Assembly (NCBI GenBank): GCA_039594205.1
Contig: JBCNNW010000001.1
Coordinates: 62,001-126,000, forward strand
Direction of reading: 5' to 3'
Source: Pseudescherichia sp039594205
GTDB taxonomy: Bacteria > Pseudomonadota > Gammaproteobacteria > Enterobacterales > Enterobacteriaceae
DNA: 64,000 nucleotides
Part shown: piece by piece, positions 34,955 through 41,874 of the stretch
Numbering within the stretch: the stretch's first letter is position 1
How the letters are laid out: each line of letters begins with the position of its first letter
Translations under genes and position numbers: made by a program
Notes under the pieces: model-generated
The model's input: the letters and a program-made list of their open reading frames with translations, nothing else
What the model was told of the DNA's origin: nothing
Database searches by the model: none

Positions 34955-35725
34955 CTACACCGTATAGATGCGGATATCGTGCCCGCGGAAGGCATCGGCG
35001 TAGGCTTTGCTGATATTCTCTTCAACGACCATAACGTCAATTTCGCGACAGGCGGCGACCACGTAGCGGGCTACGGCGGGGATCTTATTGGCAGTAAGCG
35101 CAACGATGGTCTCATTGCACTGGGCGATTACCGCTTTTTTGAATTCGCAGTCGGCATAGTCAAACCCTGTCAGGCCCGACTCCGGTGCCATTGCACAGCC
35201 GCCAATAAACCCCTGGTCAAAGAGCATGCCCTGAATCTGGGCAATGGCTGGCATCCCCACGCAGCCGCCCGAGGCGCGCTGAACCTGGCCACCAAGCATG
35301 ATCACCTCATACAGCGGCTTTTTCATCAGCGCCACCGCAATCTCCGGCGAGTTGGTCACCACGGTAAGCGCCAGCTCAGCAGGAAGCGCCTCCGCCATCG
35401 CCAGATTAGTGGTTCCGGTATCAATAAAAATAGCGCTGCCAGACTTAACCAGCCGGGCGCAGCGCTGCGCGATTTTGCTCTTTTTAGCCTGATTTTTCTC
35501 TTTTCGAACGGCGTAGTCCCCCGATTCCGGCAGCATCATAATAGCTCCGCCATAGACCTTTTTACAGATACCTTCATTGCTAAGCTCATGTAAATCCCGG
35601 CGAATAGTATGCTCTGACACCCCCAGCCGGACAGCCAGCTCGCTACAGAGCACGCGACCATTTTCTTCGAGGATCTGTCTGATGAGCACTTGTCGCTGCT
35701 CAGGTAAAGCTGCATAATCGAGCAT
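34955..35725 (-). CDS. DeoR-family transcriptional regulator
   Basis: The 256-residue protein has a DeoR helix-turn-helix (RQVLIRQILEENGRVLCSELAVRLGVSEHTIRRDLHELSNEGICKKVYGGA) and a sugar-phosphate-binding DeoRC domain (IFIDTGTTNLAMAEALP, VVTNSPEIAVAL, GGQVQRASGGCVG). DeoR regulators usually respond to a phosphorylated sugar. The start at 35725 is chosen because the conserved region begins there. It is divergent from an MFS gene, its most likely target. Confidence 0.88.
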   Translation of the reverse strand: MLDYAALPEQRQVLIRQILEENGRVLCSELAVRLGVSEHTIRRDLHELSNEGICKKVYGGAIMMLPESGDYAVRKEKNQAKKSKIAQRCARLVKSGSAIFIDTGTTNLAMAEALPAELALTVVTNSPEIAVALMKKPLYEVIMLGGQVQRASGGCVGMPAIAQIQGMLFDQGFIGGCAMAPESGLTGFDYADCEFKKAVIAQCNETIVALTANKIPAVARYVVAACREIDVMVVEENISKAYADAFRGHDIRIYTV

Positions 35726-35827
35726 GGTAACCCCTAAAAAAATTTGGCATCGAGCAATACAGAGCATAATCGTGCATTACAATTGTCTCGTCAAATGAAT
35801 CTGCCTTTAACCAATAAGAGATCCTGA

Positions 35828-36964
35828 ATGAATGAGAAGCTAGCGACCCGAATTATTTTCTTTGTTGCCGGACTGGCAACTGCAGCATGGGCGGTGATGG
35901 TGCCCTTCGCCAAACTCAATACCGGAGCCAACGATGCCCTGCTCGGCATTCTGCTGCTCTGCCTGGGCGGCGGGGCGATCATATCCATGCCACTGGCAGG
36001 ACCGCTGTCGTCCCGCTTTGGCTGCCGGAAGATTATTGGCTGCGCCGTGGCGATTGTTATTCTGTCGATGCCTTTTCTGACGCTGGCTGAAAGTCCGCTA
36101 AGCCTGGGCCTGCTGCTGCTGATCTTTGGTACCGGGATAGGGATGACCGACTGCGCCATGAATATCCAGGCGATTCTGGTAGAGAAAAACGAGAACGTAC
36201 CGCTGATGTCTGGCTTTCACGGCATGTACAGCGTCGGTGGCATTGCCGGGGCGGGAGTGATGACCGGCCTGCTCAGCATGGGACTGACCATTCTGAGCGC
36301 CACGCTGCTCATTGTGATGCTGGTGGCGCTGCTGCTCGCCGTCAGCTTTCGCCATTTTCTGCCCTATGCTAACCCGGCTGAAGGCCCGGCCTTCGCTATT
36401 CCCCGAGGCGAGGTGCTGCTGCTGGGGGTAATCTGCTTTATTGTCTTCCTGGCGGAGGGAACCGTTCTTGACTGGAGCGCGGTCTACCTGGTTGAGGTAA
36501 GAAACGTGGCGGACTCGCTGGGCGGGCTGGGCTTTACCTGCTTTGCCGTAGCGATGACCATCGGCCGCCTCAGCGGCGATGCGATCATTGCCCGCGTTGG
36601 CCAGCTGCGAGTGGTAGTTTGTGGAGCAATCATGGCATTTGCTGGCTTCTGCCTGATTTTTACCGCTGCCTCGCTGGCTCTGCTTCTGCTGGGCTACCTG
36701 CTTATCGGTGCCGGCTGCGCCAACATTGTCCCGGTAATGTTTAGCCAGATTGGTAAACAAACGAGCATGCCACAGATGGTAGCCGTACCCGCCGTCACGA
36801 CGCTGGGGTATATCGGCGTGCTGGCGGGACCCGCGATGATCGGCTTTATCGCTCACCACAGCTCGCTGCCTCACGCCTTTGTATTTGTAGCCGCACTAAT
36901 GATCGTTGTGCTGCTGCTTAGCGTGGTGCTCAACAAAAATATGAAGCTAAGAGAAGAAGCGTAA
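35828..36964 (+). CDS. MFS transporter, YbjJ/FucP-like
   Basis: The 378-residue protein has about 12 membrane helices and the inner loop GPLSSRFGCRKI after helix 2. The overall pattern (GFHGMYSVGGIAGAGVMTGL in helix 5; CFIVFLAEGTVLDWSAVYL in helix 7) matches the YbjJ-type major facilitators, a group of uncertain substrate near sugar transporters. With a divergent DeoR sugar-responsive regulator, transport of a sugar or related compound is likely. A strong terminator follows. Confidence 0.85.
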   Translation: MNEKLATRIIFFVAGLATAAWAVMVPFAKLNTGANDALLGILLLCLGGGAIISMPLAGPLSSRFGCRKIIGCAVAIVILSMPFLTLAESPLSLGLLLLIFGTGIGMTDCAMNIQAILVEKNENVPLMSGFHGMYSVGGIAGAGVMTGLLSMGLTILSATLLIVMLVALLLAVSFRHFLPYANPAEGPAFAIPRGEVLLLGVICFIVFLAEGTVLDWSAVYLVEVRNVADSLGGLGFTCFAVAMTIGRLSGDAIIARVGQLRVVVCGAIMAFAGFCLIFTAASLALLLLGYLLIGAGCANIVPVMFSQIGKQTSMPQMVAVPAVTTLGYIGVLAGPAMIGFIAHHSSLPHAFVFVAALMIVVLLLSVVLNKNMKLREEA

Positions 36965-36973
36965 GACAGACAG

Positions 36974-37021
36974 GGACGGGCTTTATCTATGAGTATGTCT
37001 CATAAGCCCGTCCTCCTTTTT
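36974..37021 (+). terminator. Rho-independent terminator after MFS gene
   Basis: A long stem (GGACGGGCTTTAT / ATAAGCCCGTCC, one bulge) is followed by TCCTTTTT. It starts 9 bases after the MFS stop. Confidence 0.85.
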
Positions 37022-37092
37022 GCCTCTAATCGGTATGAATACCCTTCGTTATACTCCTTCCATTCATCACGTTAAGCGAGCGCGGAGGAACC

Positions 37093-37500
37093 ATGAACGA
37101 GACATTTGACGGTAACAGCATCTTCCCACGCGGGGAGAAAAACGAGGCCTATGCCCGGTATTTTAGCGGCACCAGCTACCTCACTATGCTCTCTACCGAA
37201 GGCGTAAATATTGGCAACGTGGCGTTTGAGCCGGGCTGCCGCAATAGCTGGCATATCCACCACAAAGGTGGGCAGATCCTGCTGGTGACCGGCGGTAGAG
37301 GCTGGTATCAGGCGTGGGGCGAACCTGCCCGGGAGCTTAAAACCGGCGACGTTGTGCATATTCCCGCTGGCGTAAAGCACTGGCACGGCGCGGCGCAGGA
37401 TAGCTGGTTTGCGCACATTGCCGTAGCGATCCCTGCCGAGGGTGCATCGAACGAGTGGCTTGAGCCGGTCGATGACGCAGCGTACAGTCAGCTGCCCTGA
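37093..37500 (+). CDS. Cupin-domain protein
   Basis: The protein has 135 residues with both cupin motifs: G-x5-H-x-H (GCRNSWHIHHKGGQILLVTGG) and G-D-V-V-H-I-P-A-G-x-x-H-W-H-G. The metal-binding His residues are complete. Similar small cupins are annotated near carboxymuconolactone decarboxylases and quinone-related genes, but the role is unknown. A GGAGGAACC ribosome site precedes the ATG. It is convergent with dgcM and its terminator lies within the dgcM end. Confidence 0.85.
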   Translation: MNETFDGNSIFPRGEKNEAYARYFSGTSYLTMLSTEGVNIGNVAFEPGCRNSWHIHHKGGQILLVTGGRGWYQAWGEPARELKTGDVVHIPAGVKHWHGAAQDSWFAHIAVAIPAEGASNEWLEPVDDAAYSQLP

Positions 37501-37529
37501 AACGGCTCTCTGAAAAATGTGCTAAACGA

Positions 37530-38741
37530 TCAGGCCGCAAACACGCCGTTGCGGCCTCGTTTTTTTGCCTCATGTAATCCCTTATCGACGCGCTGCAACA
37601 GCGAGTCCAGGCTCTCCCCCACCAGATACTGTGCAATACCAACGCTGACGGTAAGCGGAGGGATCTCAGGAATCGACATCATCTCTACTCCGGCACGGAG
37701 ATCCTCTGCTACTGTCAGCCCCGACGCCAGGCTGATGTCAGGAAGCAGCAGTAAAAACTCATCGCCGCACCAGCGAAAAACAGAGCCATGGCTAAAGATA
37801 CTGAAAGTCTGAGCAAGGTGAATTAACACCTCGTCGCCTTTTTTATGCCCGTGGCGCTGATTGACAGGTTTGAAGCGATCGATATTCACCAGCAGGATGC
37901 TGAAGTCATTTGCTGCGGCAAGCTGTTTCTCAAGATGTTCCACCGCCTCGCGGCGATTAAATAATTGCGTTAAGGCATCCCGGCGCTGGGCGCTCTCCAG
38001 GGCTTGCTCAAGTGCTTTCTGTTCACTCATATCATGAACAACACACAGTATTAGCCGTTCGCCATAAATTTCGACGGGACCGATAGCAATCTGTACGTCA
38101 CGAGTCGAGCCATCGGCAAGACGATGGGTAAAAGATAAGGGCTTATGCCCTCCGGGCAGGTGAGCAATCTCCCCGACGATGGGGAGTATATTACGACCGA
38201 GGGTATTAATCTGCCATATGTGCATCGTGCAAAGTGTTTCATAGGTGTAGCCATAAAAGCGTAGCGCCGCGAGGTTGGCATCAACAATCTGTCCCTCGCG
38301 GGCGGGGTCGACCAGAACGATAGGTACAGACGTAGTGTAAAAAAATCGAGCGTAAAAGCCATTTTTACGTGGTCGATAGGCGGCAGAACGGCTCGCCTTT
38401 AATCCAGTGTTCTCGCGCGGCGTCAGGCCTTCAAAAACCATAACCTTACCCCAGTCTGCAAGCTCTCCCATGGTGAGTTTGCAGCTTAGCGTGCGAGTTC
38501 CGTCATCCGAGGGGAGAGACCAGATCTCAATAATATCATCCCCGTTTCTCAGACTGGTGGCGTAATCAGCAAGGCTTATGTGCGCTACGGCTGAAAACTC
38601 GCCGCTGCGCATGGACGCCAGCGTTACCTCCTTCGATATCAACAGCGCCTGCTGATTAGCAAAAATGAGCGCTTCGCTTTCCGGAGCGACAATCCATACG
38701 GGTGTTGTTAACATATCCAGAGAGTCAAGATGACAAGTCAC
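37530..38741 (-). CDS. dgcM: DgcM (YdaM) homologue with altered GGDEF active site
   Basis: DgcM of E. coli makes cyclic di-GMP and, with PdeR and MlrA, switches on csgD and curli. This 403-residue homologue keeps the layout: N-terminal PAS-like region, the GLKASRSAAYRPRKNGFYARFF linker, a PAS domain (GQIVDANLAALRFYGYTYETL) and a C-terminal GGDEF domain from about 245. The motif is C325-G-D-E-F rather than GG(D/E)EF. The metal-binding Asp of the DxDRFK strand is Asn286 (LLVNIDRFK). These changes suggest weak or no cyclase activity. It is located upstream of the chemoreceptor/zntB block as in E. coli order. Confidence 0.9.
   Translation of the reverse strand: MTCHLDSLDMLTTPVWIVAPESEALIFANQQALLISKEVTLASMRSGEFSAVAHISLADYATSLRNGDDIIEIWSLPSDDGTRTLSCKLTMGELADWGKVMVFEGLTPRENTGLKASRSAAYRPRKNGFYARFFYTTSVPIVLVDPAREGQIVDANLAALRFYGYTYETLCTMHIWQINTLGRNILPIVGEIAHLPGGHKPLSFTHRLADGSTRDVQIAIGPVEIYGERLILCVVHDMSEQKALEQALESAQRRDALTQLFNRREAVEHLEKQLAAANDFSILLVNIDRFKPVNQRHGHKKGDEVLIHLAQTFSIFSHGSVFRWCGDEFLLLLPDISLASGLTVAEDLRAGVEMMSIPEIPPLTVSVGIAQYLVGESLDSLLQRVDKGLHEAKKRGRNGVFAA
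37532..37566 (+). terminator. Terminator of the cupin gene, overlapping the dgcM 3' end
   Basis: AGGCCGCAA / TTGCGGCCT form a 9-bp stem followed by CGTTTTTTT. The stem codes, on the other strand, for the last residues of the DgcM homologue, so one sequence serves as coding region and terminator. Confidence 0.85.
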
Positions 38742-38894
38742 GATAGGGTTCCTGTTTTTATTTTTTGCTGTGTATATAACTCAATCTAAAGTTATCTGGA
38801 TGCCATTTTGCCAATTAATTAAATATTAAAAAGTCCTTTTTTCAAGGATTTGTCATGTTGCATCTGTTCTGTGTTAATTTTAACCGCCTGTAAA

Positions 38895-38982
38895 TGTAGC
38901 TACAGACTCGTATTGTACGAGTTAAGCAACGCTTAACTCTATTTCAGGTAAGCGGTTTCTGCTTATTATTAAGAAATCTTAA
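38895..38982. promoter_or_regulatory. Cluster of overlapping palindromes in a 460-base gap
   Basis: The gap 38742-39204 has no gene. Inside it lie TGTAGCTACA (38895-38904), ACTCGTA-TTG-TACGAGT (38906-38922), GAGTTAAGC-AAC-GCTTAACTC (38919-38939), TAAGC-N7-GCTTA (38949-38965) and TTAAGA-AA-TCTTAA (38969-38982). The second and third share four bases and cannot both fold. They may be operators or a switching leader for the chemoreceptor gene. Confidence 0.45.
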
Positions 38983-39204
38983 GGTTTCTCTGTATGATAT
39001 ATTTTACTAAAAATCGAAGTTAATTTCCCTCCTTAATGCTGTCTTATGCTAAATTCAGCGTCTTTAAAGGCTTGTTGTTCTGCTGTCCTGCAAACTGGCA
39101 CTACTTAACGGCAAACATGTTATCTATTAAAAATAGGGATGAAAAAGCTATTTCCGGATGATATAAAGCTGATATCAATTAATGATGTACATCGGGGTTG
39201 TTTT

Positions 39205-40335
39205 ATGTTCCGAAATACAAGCGTGCGCACACTGATAATGGTATCGCTGTTTATTTCATTTGGATTAATGCATATATTGGTGATCGCCTTCACGAAAAAT
39301 AGCAACCTGCTGTTACTGGTTTGCACAATTTCTCTTTTAACCCTGATTTTTATGTGGTTTTACATGACGGCCTATCTGGTCTCTCCCATTAATACAGTGA
39401 AGAAAAGTATTGATGAGGTCACGGCGGGGAATTTATCCGTCACTATACCTGCGTTCGGGAATAACTGTGCGGGGCGGCTGATCCCAGGCATTAACAGTCT
39501 GTCCAGTAACATCGCCACCCTGGTGCGTGAAATTCGCGCTTCATCCCAGTCGGCTATGGATCTCTCAGACCAACTTTCAGCCCGTAGCGCCGAGCTATCA
39601 GTTAAGACAGAGGAGCAGTCTGCAGCGCTTATCCAGACGGCGTCCAGTATGGAACAGATGGCTGCCAGCACCAAAAATAACGCGGGTAATACCCAGCTTG
39701 CCAGCCAGCAAGCAGATGCGGCGACCCGCTGTGCGCGCCAGGGCGGTGAGCTAATGACGCAGGTAGCTGCGAATATGCAGTCAATTACCGACTGCGCGCG
39801 TCAGATGACAGAGATTATCTCCCTGATTGATGGCATTGCCTTTCAGACAAATATCCTGGCGCTGAATGCAGCGGTAGAAGCGGCGCGGGCCGGGGAGCAC
39901 GGTAAAGGTTTCTCGGTGGTGGCGGGTGAGGTACGTCATCTTGCCCACCGCAGCGCCGAAGCGGCAAAAAGTATCAAATCCTTAATCGACGTTACGGCGC
40001 AAAACGTGACCCAGGGTGCCAACATCGTCGGCGAGGCGGAGAAGAATATGCTCGAGATCGTCTCTGGCTCCGGACTGTTAAGCAAGCTGATGGATGAGAT
40101 TTCGGTTGCCACTCTACAGCAGGAGAAGGGCATTGCGCAGATTACCCAGGCGCTCTCCGAGCTTGAACGCGTCACGCAGAGTAACGCCACGATGGTAGAT
40201 GAGCTGGCCGGATCGTCTGACGTGCTTAAACGCCAGGTAACTGACCTGCAAAGCAGAACCCGGAATTTCCGCCTGGCTCCCTCGGTACCGGCTGGAACTC
40301 AATCCTTTCCCCTGAAAATTCAGTGTGATGGCTAA
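39205..40335 (+). CDS. Methyl-accepting chemotaxis protein lacking a periplasmic sensor domain
   Basis: From the preferred start the protein has 376 residues: two membrane helices separated by only a few residues (around AFTKNSN), a short HAMP-like segment (LVSPINTVKKSIDEVTAGNLSV), and a full signalling domain with the hairpin tip EIISLIDGIAFQTNILALNAAVEAARAGEHGKGFSVVAGEVR. There is no extracytoplasmic ligand domain, unlike Tar or Tsr. It must sense membrane, HAMP or cytoplasmic signals, or work inside mixed arrays. No C-terminal NWETF tether is present. An upstream start at 39139 is possible but gives a non-conserved extension. Confidence 0.87.
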   Translation: MFRNTSVRTLIMVSLFISFGLMHILVIAFTKNSNLLLLVCTISLLTLIFMWFYMTAYLVSPINTVKKSIDEVTAGNLSVTIPAFGNNCAGRLIPGINSLSSNIATLVREIRASSQSAMDLSDQLSARSAELSVKTEEQSAALIQTASSMEQMAASTKNNAGNTQLASQQADAATRCARQGGELMTQVAANMQSITDCARQMTEIISLIDGIAFQTNILALNAAVEAARAGEHGKGFSVVAGEVRHLAHRSAEAAKSIKSLIDVTAQNVTQGANIVGEAEKNMLEIVSGSGLLSKLMDEISVATLQQEKGIAQITQALSELERVTQSNATMVDELAGSSDVLKRQVTDLQSRTRNFRLAPSVPAGTQSFPLKIQCDG

Positions 40336-40403
40336 TTTTCAGATTACTTACTCGCGCCACGCGGCTAGACTGTCTCTATTAGCATGCTGAATGTGGAGGA
40401 GCC

Positions 40404-41387
40404 GTGGAGGCGATTAAAGGATCGGACGTCAACGTACCGGATGCGGTTTTTGCATGGCTGCTGGATGGCAAGGGGGGCGTCAAGCCCCTGGGCGATGATG
40501 ACGTTATTGACGGCGCACACCCGTGCTGGCTGCATCTGAACTATACCCAGCCGGAGAGTGCCCAGTGGCTGGCTTCTACGCCGCTGCTGCCTAATAACAT
40601 ACGCGATGCGCTGGCGGGAGAGAGTCTGCGCCCGCGCGTTACCCGTATGGGTGAAGGGACGCTCATCACGCTGCGCTGCATTAACGGCAGCACCGATGAG
40701 CGTCCCGATCAGCTTGTCGCCATGCGGCTCTATATGGATGAGCGCCTGATTGTCTCTACCCGCCAGCGTAAAGTGCTGGCGCTGGACGACGTGGTCAGGG
40801 ATCTGGAGGAGGGCACCGGTCCTGCTGACTGCGGCGGCTGGCTGGTAGACGTCTGCGATGCGCTCACCGATCACGCCAGCGAGTTTATTGAAGAGCTGCA
40901 CGATAAGATCATCGACCTGGAGGATAACCTGCTCGATCAGCAGATCCCGCCGCGTGGTTTTCTGGCCCTGCTGCGCAAACAGCTTATCGTGATGCGCCGC
41001 TATATGGCACCCCAGCGCGATGTCTATGCCCGTCTGGCCAGCGAGCGCTTCCCGTGGATGAATGACGATCAGCGCCGTCGGATGCAGGATATTGCCGACA
41101 GGCTGGGACGCGGCCTCGATGAAATCGATGCCTGTATTGCGCGCACCGCGGTGATGACCGATGAGATTACCCAGGTAATGCAGGAGTCGCTGGCACGCAG
41201 AACCTACACGATGTCGCTGATGGCAATGGTCTTTTTGCCCAGCACCTTTTTAACTGGCCTGTTTGGCGTAAACCTGGGTGGCATACCCGGCGGTGGCTGG
41301 CATCTGGGGTTCCCCTTCTTTTGCCTGATGTTGATCGTATTGATAGGCGGCGTTACCTGGTGGCTTCACCGCAGTAAATGGCTGTGA
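40404..41387 (+). CDS. zntB: Zinc transporter ZntB
   Basis: ZntB is a CorA-superfamily channel-like transporter of Zn2+ in the inner membrane. It has 327 residues, as in E. coli: a large cytoplasmic funnel domain, then two C-terminal helices with the family GVN loop (FGVNLGGIPGGGW). The start is GTG at 40404 with a GGAGGA ribosome site, giving the conserved MEAIKGSDVNVPDAVFAWLL beginning. Confidence 0.96.
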   Translation: MEAIKGSDVNVPDAVFAWLLDGKGGVKPLGDDDVIDGAHPCWLHLNYTQPESAQWLASTPLLPNNIRDALAGESLRPRVTRMGEGTLITLRCINGSTDERPDQLVAMRLYMDERLIVSTRQRKVLALDDVVRDLEEGTGPADCGGWLVDVCDALTDHASEFIEELHDKIIDLEDNLLDQQIPPRGFLALLRKQLIVMRRYMAPQRDVYARLASERFPWMNDDQRRRMQDIADRLGRGLDEIDACIARTAVMTDEITQVMQESLARRTYTMSLMAMVFLPSTFLTGLFGVNLGGIPGGGWHLGFPFFCLMLIVLIGGVTWWLHRSKWL

Positions 41388-41433
41388 AATTTCACATTTT
41401 TAACAAAATATGAACATGAAAACGCTGTTTTAC

Positions 41434-41447
41434 TTGCGCGAAATCAA
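41434..41447 (+). promoter_or_regulatory. FNR box of the fnrS promoter
   Basis: TTGCG-CGAA-ATCAA matches the FNR consensus TTGAT-N4-ATCAA in 8 of 10 fixed positions. It is centred about 42.5 bases before the predicted FnrS start, the class II position. A -10 element CAATAT follows at 41470-41475. Confidence 0.85.
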
Positions 41448-41482
41448 TAAACAAAAGGGTGAATCAAGGCAATATCTCTCTC

Positions 41483-41604
41483 GCAGGTGAATGCAACGTC
41501 AAGCGATGGGCGTTGCGCTCCATATTGTCTTACTTCCTTTTTTGAATTACTGCATAGCACAATTGATTCGTACGACGCCGACTTCAAATAGTCGGCTTTT
41601 TTTT
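41483..41604 (+). ncRNA. fnrS: FnrS small regulatory RNA
   Basis: FnrS is an Hfq-dependent RNA made without oxygen that represses genes of aerobic metabolism. The 5' end GCAGGTGAATGCAACGTCAA, the middle segment CTTACTTCCTTTTTTGAATT and the 122-base length agree with the E. coli RNA as I remember it. It ends in a strong terminator: GCCGACT / AGTCGGC (41577-41596) and eight T. The location between zntB and dbpA is also the E. coli location. The loop of the terminator differs slightly. Confidence 0.93.
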
Positions 41605-41664
41605 GCCTCTTGTTCATCAGCTTCTACCCTTAAAGGGAACGCTGCCATCACCAGGAGGTATAAC

Positions 41665-41814
41665 ATGTCCGACCTTACCTTATTAAATCCCACTGACTCT
41701 CTGCCCGCCGATCCGGTGCCCACCGATCCTGTTCCGGTTCCTGAACCTATTCCCCGGCCACAGCCGTTGCCTGACCCACCGCCCAACGAGGAGCCGATTA
41801 AAATGTCGCGTTAA
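41665..41814 (+). CDS. Small proline-rich protein
   Basis: A 49-residue frame starts at an ATG with the excellent ribosome site AGGAGGT. About a third of the residues are proline, in a P-V-P / D-P-V-P pattern from residue 13 to 42 (for example DPVPTDPVPVPEPIPRPQPL). No signal peptide or membrane helix is visible. It lies between fnrS and dbpA, where it could be reached by read-through from fnrS or its own promoter. I do not recognise a function. Confidence 0.65.
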   Translation: MSDLTLLNPTDSLPADPVPTDPVPVPEPIPRPQPLPDPPPNEEPIKMSR

Positions 41815-41874
41815 AGAGGCAGATCTGAGAGGATACGCGCCTGCTGACGTAGCCTTTTACCGTGAGAAAATATT

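Noticed and set aside
35726..35827. DeoR operator between the DeoR and MFS genes
   Set aside because: Only short imperfect repeats (such as ACAATTGT) were seen, with no direct or inverted repeat convincing enough to list.
23084..37500. A genomic island with defined ends
   Set aside because: No integrase, transposase, tRNA or flanking repeats were seen, so only a variable region is claimed.
37093..37500. The cupin protein as a carboxymuconolactone decarboxylase
   Set aside because: It has only the cupin fold, without the CMD helical domain and its Cys-x-x-Cys or His motif.
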